Source of the DNA: Opisthocomus hoazin
Lineage: Eukaryota; Chordata; Aves; Opisthocomiformes; Opisthocomidae
Direction of reading: 5' to 3'
Assembly: GCF_030867145.1 (NCBI RefSeq)
Contig: NC_134434.1
Span: 5,518,001 to 5,582,000 of the forward strand
Length of the DNA stretch: 64,000 nucleotides
Part shown: in pieces, positions 9,381-20,698 of the stretch
Position numbering within the stretch: position 1 is the first letter of the stretch
Layout: each line of letters starts with the position of its first letter
Notes under the pieces: model-generated
Databases searched by the model: none
Told to the model about the DNA's origin: nothing
Seen by the model: only the letters and a program-made list of their open reading frames with translations
Translations under genes and position numbers: made by a program

Positions 9381-11583
9381 GTGGAAGCCCTTGTGAAGGT
9401 CGTATCGCAATTACATAAGCAGTGGGGAATTGATTGTAAGCCCAAAGATTTTACGCTCGCAGTTGCGAGGCTTTTGCAAATTGGGGTCATTGACCACCCG
9501 GTGGATATTCTCCACCGTGAAGTGTGGGATAAGTGCACTAAAGCGTTAGCCGAGGAGACGATGTCCTCGGGTTCTGCGAAAAACCTTAAGTCGTGGGGGA
9601 AAGTCGTACAGGCCCTGCAAAAAGCTATACAAGAACAGGAGACCTGGAAGGCGGCAAAGAACTGTTTGTTAGCTACCCCAAAATTGGGAATCGGGGCAGC
9701 CACACAGACTTTGCACCCCCGGGACGATAACGGCTCTGCTGAGCCGAAAAATCAGCAAGAGGGCGACACGTCCCCTCAACTCCCGAACCCCGACCTGCTT
9801 ACAGAGGGAGAGAAACAAGCTAAGTCCTTCTGGGGCGGGTTAGCCGAGGAGGCTAGGGGTGCCGCGAAAGAAACAGAGTCTGAGGAAGTCTGGCCCACAC
9901 CACCGCCCTATGACCCCAAGATGGCGCCGAGCACAAAGGGGAAGGGCGGGACGAAAATTCCTTTCGCGATAACAGGGAGGAAGCGCTAAAGTTATCAAGT
10001 GCACACAAACGGGAGGCGGAGGAGAACAGAGGGGAGAGGGGCGGTGGGAGCGACCTAGAAGGGGAAAGGGGGGCGAGCGGGGGGCAGAGAGCCAACCAGA
10101 GCGTGCATTTCGAAAGGTGCTCCTGTGGGGTGGGCACCCCGCCGAGCGGAGGGCAGGGCGGGCCCGGGGGGGGGGGGGGGGTGGGCAGGAGGAGCGGCCC
10201 GCCCATAGGGGAGGGGGCCGGAGCTCGGCAAAAAGGTACTGGAGACCGGAAGTAACCAGTCAGTCGAGTTCCGACTCCGATTGAAACACTAGCGGGGACG
10301 AGTGGCTCGTAACTGATTTAAACTTAGAAGAAAAGAAAACAGAGATAAATAAAGTCAAGACCCAAAATATCCCCATCCAAATTAAAGAGAAACCGCGAGG
10401 GGGAGAAATCCCTCTCACGGACTTGAGGAAAATAAAGATTGCGTGCGCCGATTTGGCCCCATCGGCCGCGCTAGCGTTCCCGGTCCGGGTGACGGACGGG
10501 GGACAGAGGGTCCACACACCGGTAAACCCTAAGGATATACAAGCGATTGTTAAGGCAATCGCGGATAAAGGCCTTAATTCTGCCATGGTCTCCACCCTCA
10601 TAGATGGTATATTCGGGGGAGACGATATGCTCCCGTTCGATATAAAACAAACTTGTAGATTAATCTTTGACGGGGCAGGGATGATCATTTTTAAACAAGA
10701 ATGGGAGGACAACTGCGCGAAGCAACTGGCCCAAGTAACTGGGGCAGACCATCCACTGCATGGCTCCAGCCTGCAGCGGTTAATGGGCACAGATCCCACA
10801 GTGATTACCCCCCAGGCACAAGCCCAGGGCCTGCGGGCCCATGAAGTTATGGCAACTACTCGTGCGGCCAGAGAAGCTATTCGCACAGCCTCTAGAGTCA
10901 TTGCCAAACCATCGCCATGGTCCACAATAAAGCAAAGTGAAAGTGAGAGTTTCACGAAGTTTCTGGATCGTCTCCAAGCAGTGGTCGATTCTTCGGCCTT
11001 GCCTGTGGAGGCAAAAGGCCCAGTCGCAGCATATTTACGTCAGCAGTGTAATTCGACAACCAAAGAAATCTTGCGATCACTATCAGCGGGGTCGAGTATC
11101 GCGGACATGATTAAACATGTCGCGAAGGAAGAGCATCTAACCCCGATCGAGACGGCTGTTCGTACCATAATAGCTAACGTGATGACATGTTTTAAATGTG
11201 GCCAGGCAGGCCATGTTGTAGCAAACTGTCCTCGGTTGAGGGACCCATGCCAAAATCGACCCAGAGGACCGTGTTGGGCCTGTGGAAAGAAAGGGCATTT
11301 CGCCAAAGAATGCAAATCTACAAACCAGGGAAACGGAAGGGGGAGAGGGCACTTGGGCCGTGCACAGCCCTCTCCCACTTGGGACATCAGGCGGCCCAAT
11401 TATGCCAACCCCAAGTGGGGCGAGGCGCTTCCGAACCCGCTACCCCCTCGAGAAGCAACCAATTTTATGGTTCAACCGATGGTCCAGCCGAACCCGTCCC
11501 CACCTCAGGGAGAGCAAGAACCACCCCTTGGGGGCGAGACCCCAGGGTGGCCCTGGCGGTTAATTGTGATAACCCGCCAGTAG
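9381..11583 (+). pseudogene. gag: ERV gag (broken)
   Basis: Structural polyprotein gene in at least two frames. The matrix part (9,381-9,989) begins VEALVKVVSQ with GTG at 9381-9383 where an ATG would be expected. It resembles alpharetroviral matrix and ends in a region with a PPPY late-budding motif near 9,900. The frame then changes within 9,973-9,989. The second part has an in-frame TGA at 10282-10284, then capsid with a major-homology-like segment near 10,918-10,977 (Q-x6-F-x2-F) and nucleocapsid with two CX2CX4HX4C knuckles at 11,188-11,229 and 11,272-11,313. It ends at TAG 11581-11583. A 16-base G run at 10,166-10,181 lies between matrix and capsid. Not translatable as one protein. Confidence 0.88.
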
Positions 11584-11585
11584 TG

Positions 11586-11909
11586 TGAGGAATCTGCTCC
11601 CTCTATGACACCCCAAACGGCACCACCATTAGTGTCCCCTTTTTAATCGACGCCGGAGCAGATGTTACAGTTATCCTTGAGACAAAATGGCCCCCACGTT
11701 GGAAACTGGAAGACGCCCCCATGGTGGGAGGAGTCAGGGGATTAACCCGAGCTCGAAAGAGTGCCCAATTGGTAGCAATAACGCTTCACACTGAAAAAGG
11801 ACCAGAAAAAACCATCACCCTCTTCCCATATGTCATGTCAGGAGTCCCACCCCTGCTAGGAAGGGACGCTCTAACCCTATTAAAAGCCAGGGTGACAAAT
11901 TTACCGTAA
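11586..11909 (+). pseudogene. pro: ERV protease
   Basis: Retroviral aspartic protease segment. The catalytic motif reads LIDAGAD (11,645-11,667), with Ala in place of the usual Thr or Ser. The C-terminal GRD helix motif (LLGRDAL) is present near 11,858-11,880. It lies in a -1 frame relative to nucleocapsid, and a TGA at 11586-11588 interrupts the likely N-terminal part. Whether the gag-pro frame change is a true translational frameshift (betaretrovirus style) or an indel in a once-fused gag-pro (alpharetrovirus style) cannot be decided from one copy. Ends at TAA 11907-11909. Confidence 0.8.
11897..11903 (+). promoter_or_regulatory. -1 ribosomal frameshift heptamer A AAT TTA
   Basis: Slippery heptamer in the protease frame (A|AAT|TTA), six bases before the pro stop. 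Shifting by -1 here enters the pol frame without a stop. The same heptamer class is used at the alpharetroviral gag-pol junction. The downstream pseudoknot was not modelled. Confidence 0.75.
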
Positions 11910-14464
11910 GGGCCACTGCCGCACACCCACTTCCACCAATTAAACTGACGTGGAAATCGTCTGACCCAGTGTGGGTCGAGCAGTGGCCCCTGTCGAAGCC
12001 TCGAATGGACGCCCTTCTCGAGTTAGTTGACCGCGAGTTACAACGAGGTCACATAGAGCCTTCCACTAGCCCGTGGAACACCCCAGTTTTTGTAATACCC
12101 AAACGAACCGGCGAGGGGTTTTGTCTCCTCCATGACCTACGTGAGGTAAACAAAAAAATCCAACCAATGGGTCCTGTTCAAACGTTTTTACCCATGAACT
12201 CTATGATACCGGAAGGACAACCCTGTGCTGTCCTTGATATTAAAGACTGTTTTTTCTCGATACCTTTGCATGAGGAAGACAAGGAGCGGTTTGCTTTTTC
12301 TGTTGTGTTTCCAAACAGCCAACGCCCCAACTTACGTTTCCAGTGGAAAGTGCTGCCTCAAGGAATGATCAACTCATCTACCATCTGCCAGATTGCGGTG
12401 GACCGGGCGTTAACACCAGTCCGACACAACAATCCGACCGCGACCATCATTCAGTACATGGACGATATTTTAATCGCCGCACCGTCGGGAAGTCAGGTGG
12501 AGCAGCTAGTGTCAACAGTCTCGGAAACTCTGAAAACAAACGGGTTCGAAATCGCGAGCGCAAAAATTAAAAGAGGACCATGCGTAAGCTTTTTAGGAGC
12601 GGGGATCACGAGTTCTTACGTGACCCCCCCCCAAATAAAAATCCGCCGTCACATTAAAACGCTCTATGATATGCAGCAGTTAGTGGGGTCCTTACAATGG
12701 CTCCGCAACATTGTCTTGATCCCTCCTGAAACCATGGCTCCCCTGTATGATCTCTTAAAAGGAAAGAACCCATGGGAACAAAAAACTCTGACAACGGAAG
12801 CAGCAAACTCTCTCGACTTTATCGAGCAACAGGTATCGTCAAGCACACTTGCCAGATGGAATCCAAATCTGCCACTTGATCTGTATGTACACTTCACAAA
12901 AGGAGGGGGAGTGGGAGCACTAGCACAGGGACCCCCTGAAAAAGCTCAACCAATACAATGGGTAGTTCTGGGAAAACCATCACGCGCATTCTCTCCAGGA
13001 GTCGAATGCCTTGGTAATCTCATCACGAAAGGCAGAAAACTCGCCCTAAGACACCTAGGCATCGAACCCGCCAGGATATGCCTACCCTTCCGCAAACAAC
13101 TCCCTGCGCAATCAGTGGCAACGTCAGAGTATCTGGCCTTAGCCCTCGTTGGATTTGGCGGAGAAGTTAGTTACGCTGCAAAGCCTCCCTGGACTCAAAT
13201 GATGGCAGTTGTCAACATCGACCTCCCGCAAAAAATCATAGACTGGCCCCAACAAGGACCAACGGTCTTCACAGATGCATCCTCAGCGACCTCAACAGCG
13301 GCGGCGGTATGGCAATCGGGAGAAGAATGGCACTGTGTTAAAATGACCGATCGTGCGCTTTCAGTCCAACAATTAGAAGCGACGGCCGTAGTGCTAGCGT
13401 GCGGACTGTTCCCAACAGAACATCTCAACATAGTGACTGACTCAATGTTCGTGGCCAAGCTTTGTTTAGCCATGTCGGGGCCCGGCGTGTCAACATCCAC
13501 AACAGCTCTAATGCTAGAAGAAGCACTTTTCTCCCGAAAGGGCACCATATCAGTCATTCACGTTAACAGCCACAACCCAATTAAAGGGTTTTTCCAAATC
13601 GGTAATGACAAGGCAGACGCCGCTGCAAAAGGGGTGTGGACGCTAAGAGATGCCCGTCAGCTACATGAGTCTCTCCATATCGGAGCTAAAGCACTAGCAA
13701 AAAATTGCGGGATCTCAGTCACCGACGCGAAACACATAGTAGCCACGTGTCCTCACTGTCAGAAAACACCACTGTGGTCCAGTGGAGTCAACCCCCGAGG
13801 TCTCAAGGCCTCTGAAGTGTGGCAAACAGACTTTACGCTCTGTCAGTGTCTAAAACCTCGAGCGTGGCTAGCGGTAACCGTAGATACATATAGCGGAATA
13901 ATCATAGCCACACAACACCTTAACACCAACTCTAAAGCAACCGTCCAACATTGGTTAACAGCCATGGCGTGGCTCGGTATCCCTAATCAGATCAAAACAG
14001 ACAATGGTCCGAATTTCATCTCTAAATCAGTCCAGACATTTACTTTGAAGTGGGGTATCACCCTAACACACGGTATTCCGTATAATAGCACAGGACAAGC
14101 TATAGTCGAACGAGCAAATCAGACTTTAAAATCTAAATTAGAAGTGTGAGCGAAAACAGAGGGTTTTGCTAACGCCGTTCCCGCGGGAGACCAAGCACGC
14201 CTGTTAGCTACCGCTCTTTTAGCAGTAAATCAGTTCCCCAGGGGGGAAGAGGTAAATAGCCCCACCCAAAAACATTGGGCCACCCGAGCACTAGAAGAAG
14301 GCCCGTTGGTTATAATCAGAAATGAGCTGGGAGAGTGGGAACAAGGGTGGAGGTTAGTCCTTACAGGGCGAGGGTATGCCGCTGTTAAAAAAGATGGAAA
14401 AGTTAAGTGGTGTCCGCTTAAGTCCATTAAACCAGACCTCCAGAATAACACTAATGAAAACTGA
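11904..14464 (+). pseudogene. pol: ERV pol (RT, RNase H, integrase), one stop
   Basis: Reverse transcriptase with catalytic YMDD at 12,455-12,466 and LPQG before it. RNase H with acidic residues in FTDAS (13,274), QQLEA, IVTDS and GNDKAD. Integrase with the HHCC zinc-binding N-terminus (about 13,655-13,760) and DD35E triad at 13,829-31, 14,000-02 and 14,108-10. A TGA at 14147-14149 interrupts just after the catalytic Glu. The same frame then stays open to the natural TGA at 14462-14464 and holds the C-terminal integrase domain (GEWEQGW, GRGYAAVK). The arrangement and many motifs resemble alpharetrovirus pol. RT and RNase H regions are uninterrupted; the stop alone makes full-length integrase impossible. 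Confidence 0.9.
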
Positions 14465-14504
14465 GTTTTTGTTCACAGGACCGGATCATCGGACACCCCC
14501 GTAA

Positions 14505-16286
14505 CCCGTACAGAATAGCCTCCGTAAAGGGGGGCTACGATGCCTTTGTGTGATCCTGATCTTGGAGCTTGTCACTATAGGACAGGCAGAATTAGGTTAC
14601 CATCACCATCAGCCATACAGGTGGATCCTGCGGGTCCTTGCAAATGATCGAGTGATAAAAAAGAACGTAACAGTAGGTGCCCCAACTTTTACGATAACGA
14701 ATTTTGATTTATTCTCTAGAGTTGGAGGACCCAAGTCATTATGGGGAACATATTGGTGTCCCAGTTCAAACCCAGGGAAGAGTTATTGTAACTATCCAGG
14801 ATATTATTTCTGTGGATATTGGGGATGCGAAACCATTGTGACAAGCGATAGATGGAAACCAAAAAAAGAAGACGAATTTTTGCGGGTAAGATGGGGACCA
14901 AATAAGTGTAAACATCCAAAATTCGCGCGCGATGGATTGCTGGCTGAAAGAGGTACTCGTTCCCATTTGATTTTGGAAATCCAAAACCCGGCTAATACGG
15001 GTTGGATGATAGGGAAAATGTGGTCAGTATTTATTCATCACAGTCTCAAAGATCCAGGAACAGTGATACAAATCATTAGAACCATGCCACAAACACCCCA
15101 AGCAGTCGGGCCTAACCCAGTTCTTAACCCACGAACATCTAAACCTTTATTATCTAACACCAAAAACAACACTAAGAACGCAGCTTCCTCTGACACCGAA
15201 ACTCTGAATACTTTAGAATTTGAAATGCCTCCCCTATGGAAACTGCTAAACTCAACATACCAGATATTGAACTCTACAAATCCAAATATAACAACAAACT
15301 GCTGGCTTTGTTATGACATAAGGCCCCCTTTTTATGAAGCGATAGGTGTACCCTCTGACCCAGAACTAGTGGATGGGCCTAATCCTCCACAATGTGTATG
15401 GAACACTGCGAGCAACCCAGGAATAACGATGCAATATCTATCGGGACAGGGCACATGTGTCGGCGATATACCCCTCGAAAAAAGGCGTTTATGTACAAAC
15501 AAAACCACGTTAAAAGGGGGATCTAAATCTGATTGGCTAGTCCCTGCCAAAAATACTAAATGGATATGTTCGAAAACTGGAGTTACCCCATGTATATCTC
15601 TTAAGCAACTCAACAGAAGCAATGAATTCTGTATACAAGCAATAATTATCCCAAGAATCATATACCATCCTGAGGAATTTGTATATAATTATCAAACCCT
15701 TTTAACTTCTCATCATATACAAAAACGAGAACCCCTCACTGCCTTGACCATAGCAACCCTACTAGCTATAGGGACCGCAGGGGCAGCAACAGGAATAGCC
15801 TCATTAGTCGAACAGAACCAGAAGTTTCACTCCCTCAGAATAACAGTGGACGAAGATTTAGCTCGAATAGAACAATCGATCAGCGCTTTAGAAGCGTCAT
15901 TGAGATCGTTGTCAAAAGTAGTTTTACAAAACCGTCGAGGATTAGATCTCGTGTTTCTACAACGAGGTGGAATGTGCGCTGCGTTAGGTGAGGAATGTTG
16001 TGTATACGCAGATAACACCGGAGTCGTTAGAGATACCATGGCCAAACTTAGAGAGGGTCTAGAAAAAAGAAAACGAGACAAAGAAGCTCAACAAGGGTGG
16101 TTTGAATCGTGGTTTAACCATTCGCCATGGTTAACCACCCTGATATCCACCTTGATAGGGCCGATCGCGATGATCGTGAGGACACTAATTTTTGGACCCT
16201 GTATACTGAACAAGATCGTGTCATTCGTCAAGAGTCGGCTAGAGAAAGTTAACATTATGTTCGTAGAACACCATCAACTGCTTTAA
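14505..16286 (+). pseudogene. env: ERV env, long open frame without ATG
   Basis: Open frame of nearly 600 codons for a retroviral envelope glycoprotein: a hydrophobic leader (VILILELV), a surface subunit with several NxS/T sites and a CWLC motif at 15,300-15,311, and a KR cleavage site (QKR, ending 15,728). An Ala/Gly-rich fusion peptide follows, then heptad region, the LQNRRGLDL stretch and CX6CC at 15,975-16,001, and a membrane anchor near the C-terminus. CXXC plus CX6CC is the gammaretroviral type. No ATG lies in this frame between the TAA at 14502-14504 and the leader. The nearest ATG (14540-14542) is in another frame. A plausible splice acceptor (ttttgttcacag) ends at 14,478. Without a spliced-in start codon no full product can be made. 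Confidence 0.85.
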
Positions 16287-16651
16287 AAACGTACCTACCC
16301 AGTGTTATCCTCAATCGTCCCTAAAAGTTACCTCAGCTTCTACCCGTTTACTGTGCCTTATGTTTTTATTCAAGTTTATAGCATATACTTTTAAGACTAC
16401 TGTACAATATAGAATAAGAATACCGATAGAATTTTTAAGATTTTAAGATTATAATTTAAGATTATATTTTAGCTAATTTACAAATGCATTTGTTTAAGGT
16501 ACCTTATCCTTGTTATCGTAAGATTTTAATATTTACATTTTTTAATTGTAGTTAAGGTTAATTAAGGTTAAGTCTGGCCAGATATTAAGTTTAAATCTTA
16601 AGGTTAAGTATTCAAACTTTTATATTTCATATTAGCCTATTTAGTTAAGCA
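16287..16651. other. ERV 3' untranslated region, AT-rich
   Basis: 365 bp between the env stop and the polypurine tract, very AT-rich, with short near-repeats (ttaagattttaagattat; ggttaattaaggttaag). No reading frame of note. Confidence 0.7.
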
Positions 16652-16666
16652 TAAGGAGGGGGGAAA
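16652..16666 (+). other. Polypurine tract
   Basis: taaggaggggggaaa, ending directly before the TG of the 3' LTR; the plus-strand primer site. Confidence 0.85.
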
Positions 16667-16935
16667 TGTGGATAGTTAGGGCCTGGCGGTCGGAAGATGT
16701 CGCGCTGTACGGAAAGGTGGGCCCCCCCCTCCTCTCCTGATAGCCAATAGGGTTCAGCCCATGACGTAAGCAGACGGAAGTGACGCTGTAAACCTAAGCT
16801 ATATAATACTGTGCTACTTCTCAATAAACGCCATTTGCTGTCCACCACGTTGGTGTCTGCGAGCTGATGGCCCAAGCGGTGGGGGGTAGGTCGCCGTGCC
16901 ATTCCTGAACCAGGTCGCCACGCCTGAAGGAAACA
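16667..16935 (+). repeat. 3' LTR (269 bp)
   Basis: Starts TGTGG after the polypurine tract and ends ACA. Contains a CCAAT box (16,742-16,748), a CRE-like TGACGTAA (16,762-16,769), a TATA box (tatataat, 16,800-16,807) and AATAAA (16,823-16,828), so it is a short LTR with overlapping promoter and poly(A) signals. The right end was set by alignment with the U5 remnant before the primer binding site. It is followed by minisatellite DNA. Confidence 0.85.
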
Positions 16936-17938
16936 CACGGGATGTTCGTGGCCATGGGAAAGTGCTGGGCCAAGCACTGTCCCCGCTAAGGGCATGGGGT
17001 GCTTTGAAGTGGCAGACTTTGAGGGGAACAGGCTGCAGGGACAGAGGGTCCGGCACAGAGGGCACTCCAGGGGCAGCCAGCGGGGGGGTTGTAGACTCTT
17101 GCTTCCGAGTTTCTGCAGTTCAGCCATTTCTGCCCGTCCCTTCGCAGAGGAGCTCTCTGGCCATGCCGTGTCTCCGCGTGACGCAGCGTGAAGGCCCCAG
17201 GTGGGGAGCAGAAGGCATCGGCCACAGGGGACCAAATGATGCTGATGTCTTTCTGTTACTGCTGGCTTACTTCCCACCCTCCTCCAGCCACACACAAACA
17301 TCAAAAAACAACCAAACTTACAGTTGCTGCAGGTTTGTTTGGTTTTTTTAATTGGCATTAAAAGGATTGCACCTTCTGACACAGGTCATCGCTGACACCT
17401 ATACAAATAACTTACAATCCATCCACATCATTTACAACTGTACAGAGCAAACTCTGGACACTGAGGACCACGCTCCAACCCAGCACGTGGTCTCCTGGCT
17501 TTGTAAGCATTTGCCTTGCGTGCCGGGATACCCGAACCCCCTGGTGAAGCCCCGAGGAGGCAGAGGTGTGAAGAGCTGCTGGTCACCCCTCAGACTCTGG
17601 GTTGCCCTGTGCAGCAGCTCACGGAGGAAAGCAGCTGGTGCAAGCAGGGTTTCCTGGCCTGTTTCTGAGCATCCTGTCTAACTTCAGCTACCTTCAGGGC
17701 CAAAAGGTTTGCTGGCACTGGTGGGCATCAACAATTTTTGACTTGTGAAGTGAAAAACAGTGCTGAAGAACCAAACGCTGTTGCTGAGATCTTGCCGTTT
17801 TGTGACTCCTGGGGGGGGACGACGTTAAGTCTTGGGGACTGTGCTTGTCTCAGCTGGGAGCAAGGGGCTACGTCTGCCAGCATTTCAAGGTAGCTTCCTT
17901 AGGAAATCGTCATGTTGCTGTTGCCCAGCATGATCTTT

Positions 17939-18546
17939 CACAGAATCACAGAATCCCAGCATGGCCGGGGTTGGAAGGGACCTCTGTGGGTCACCCAGCC
18001 CAACCCAGTCCAACCTCCTGCTGAAGCAGGGTCACCCAGCGCAGGCTGCACAGCACCGCGTCCAGGCGGGGCTGGAATATCTCCAGAGAAGGAGACTCCA
18101 CAACTTCCCTGGGCAGCCTGGGCCAGGGCTCCGTCACCCTCAGAGGGAAGAAGTTCTTCCTCATGTTCAGCTGGAACTTCCTCGGCTTCAGTTTGTGCCC
18201 ATTGCCCCTTGTCCTGCCGCTGGGCACCACTGGAAAGAGTCTGGCCCCGTCCTCCTGACCCCCACCCTGCAGATATTTATCAGCATTTCTAAGGTCCCCT
18301 CTCAGCCTTCTCTTCTCCAGGCTGAACAAGCCCAGCTCCCTCAGCCTCTCCTCCTAGGAGAGATGCTCCAGTCCCCTCACCATCCTCGTAGCCCTCCGCT
18401 GGACTCTCTCCAGTAGCTCCTCATCCTTCTTGAGAACTGGACACAGCACTGCAGATGGGGCCTCACTAGGGCAGAGTAGAGGGGAAGGAGAACCTCCCTC
18501 GTCCTGCTGGCCACACTCCTCCTAATGCATCCCAGGAGCCCATTAG
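17939..18546 (-). mobile_element. CR1 LINE fragment, unit 2
   Basis: Orthologous within the array to the unit 1 CR1, with the 13-base deletion near 18,433. Confidence 0.9.
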
Positions 18547-20698
18547 CTAAATGTGTTTATTCGATTAATAACTATTTAAAAAAATCTTCTTATGCAAGAC
18601 CATTACACGCAAGTTAAGCTTTGGGCCATACCTTAAACCCTCCCTGTCCACAGCGGCAGTGGCTGAGCACATCTAAACACCCACGGCCCAAATGGCCACG
18701 GCGGCAAGAGCCCGGGGAGTCCCCTCGCGGCTCTGCCCCGCAGCCGCTACCACCCTCTGCCGCGGCTGCCGGACGGATTGCACCACGAGCGCTTTCCTCT
18801 TCAAGGTTTCTGTTTGCCAAACTGGAATTACAGCAGCTGATTTTGTGCCGAGCCAGATAAAAAGAGCACATATAACCGATTTCATTGGCTTCAAATGAGG
18901 GCACTCACTTCCAGCTAAAGAAGCAACCGCATTTTAAACTATTTCCGCGGCGCTCATCTCACAAAAGCACACACGGCTCTGTGGTGTGCTGCCTGCAGTC
19001 AGCTTCTCGAGACTGAAGTGAGATACTCTGTTCACAAGTAATTAGAGTTCCTGAGGTGTTACATGGTAATCAGGCTGGGATAAATTCTTGACACTAAAAT
19101 TGTTCCTGCGTTTGAATTCCCGGGAGAAGGTAATACCTTGATAAAAAGTTCCAGCTATTCTTGGCACGAGGACAACTCTATCTATAGAGTCATTCTAGTA
19201 GCGTATTCTGTACGGCACGGTGATTTGTGCCAGGAAAACAGAGAGCTAATTGCCCTGAAAGCATGTGATGTACAGATAATCTGGAATCGATGCATGCAGA
19301 GAAAGCGATTATCTTCAACGGCGTTGCTGTTCCTTGTCTCCAACCACTTTCTACTGAGTCCAGAAGGCAGCAGGGTGACAGATTGCAATGTCACTTACAT
19401 ATTACATTTTAAATACACATTTAAATAAATATTTTGCTTTTTGCAGCTGTTTGTCTCATGGCTTGTAAAACATCCCGAAGGTGTTATTAAAATCTATCCC
19501 TCCGCAAAGGAATGATGCAGTCACTTGACCAAGGAAGTACCTAATAAACTGACAGCAGCTTTTGATGGCAGCTGAAAGGACTGTGAGGCTCAAAGTGGCT
19601 CCACCAGCCCTGTTTCAGGTCTGACACAGATCTTTTAATGAGATCAGACCACCAAATTTTAATTTTAAAGCAAATCTTACCTATGGAAGCGTTGTTGAAA
19701 TCTGCGTGCTTTGAGGTTAAGGCAACGCAGATAAGGCAGCTTGAGGAGCCTTCTGGGCTTAGCAGGCTCTGTTCAGGACACAGAGTTAGTTCTAAATAGG
19801 AGACGTGAGCAGAGGGCTGCTCTCAGGCCAAACTGACCCAGGGAGGACCACCACCTTCAACCAGACCAACTCACCAAGCGCCCAGTGCCTTCTGACTGAA
19901 TACCGCCCTACCTTCACTCCCAGCCCACAGAAGCTAACCAGTTCAGGAGGGCAGACTGCTTTCTGGTCACCCTGAATGCCCGGCTGCCACCTTAGGTGAA
20001 CAGACAGGAGGAAGTCCACAGGCTGCTCTGCTGAATCTGGACAGCCGGCAGGCACTGACTGTGAGCAGACACAGTCGGTTTTTTCCAATAGACGCCGATG
20101 CAGAAACACACTTACACCCTAAAAAGTGAGAAGACAGATAGTCTGTAGCAAAACCCGATTTTACAAATCAAAGCAGAGCAAATGAACCGTTTTTTCATTC
20201 ACATCCCTTATTCATCGAAAGAAGTTCAGAGACATAGCACCTGGAAAAAGTTCAGTGTGCTGTTGTGCATTAGAGTAGTTTTCCTGCAATTCAAAGTACC
20301 GGTCACAGCTTTCGCTCGCAGTTTCCCCAGCATCAGCTCTGGGGAGCGAGAATCCAATTCAAGTTTGTTTTTTGACTGAAAACTTAGCTACATTCATTTC
20401 AGCAAATGTATACCTGAAATACCTTGATACGATTTTGGAAGCAAAATCATTAAGTTAAAAAGGAAAAATTATTACAAAAATGCTAAAAATTAAGACAATA
20501 AAAAGATTTATAATTTTTTCTTTAATAAAAATCTGTCCGGTCAGATAGATACTGTATATATTTAGCACTTTAGAATTAACGGTCATTTCTGGGCAGCGTC
20601 ATCACACCAGGTTACTACTCCACCCACACTGAAGCACAGATCTGTTGATAGCATGCTGCTGTGACCAATTCCTGCTAAAACTTCCACTCTTCATAGAT

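Larger units (their letters stand above)
9252..16935 (+). mobile_element. Endogenous retrovirus, alpharetrovirus-like gag-pol with gamma-type env
   Basis: Defective provirus of about 7.7 kb in plus orientation inside the unit 2 minisatellite. Order: U5 remnant, tRNA-Phe primer binding site, gag, pro, pol, env, polypurine tract, 3' LTR. Gag has an alpharetrovirus-like matrix segment, a PPPY late motif and two CCHC zinc knuckles. Pol has YMDD, RNase H and a DD35E integrase. Env has a CWLC motif and CX6CC. Breaks seen: GTG where the gag start is expected, a gag frame change near 9,973-9,989, TGA at 10282, a frame change near 11,500-11,580, TGA at 11586, TGA at 14147, no in-frame ATG for env, and the 5' LTR nearly all missing. 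It is absent from the other four units, so it entered after amplification or was lost elsewhere by conversion. Confidence 0.93.
4361..18546 (-). repeat. Tandem MFSD6L unit 2, interrupted by ERV
   Basis: Second unit, 14.2 kb long because it contains the 7.7-kb provirus. Without it the unit is about 6.5 kb. It resumes after the 3' LTR at 16,936 with the last minisatellite motifs and the usual 5' flank. Confidence 0.9.
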
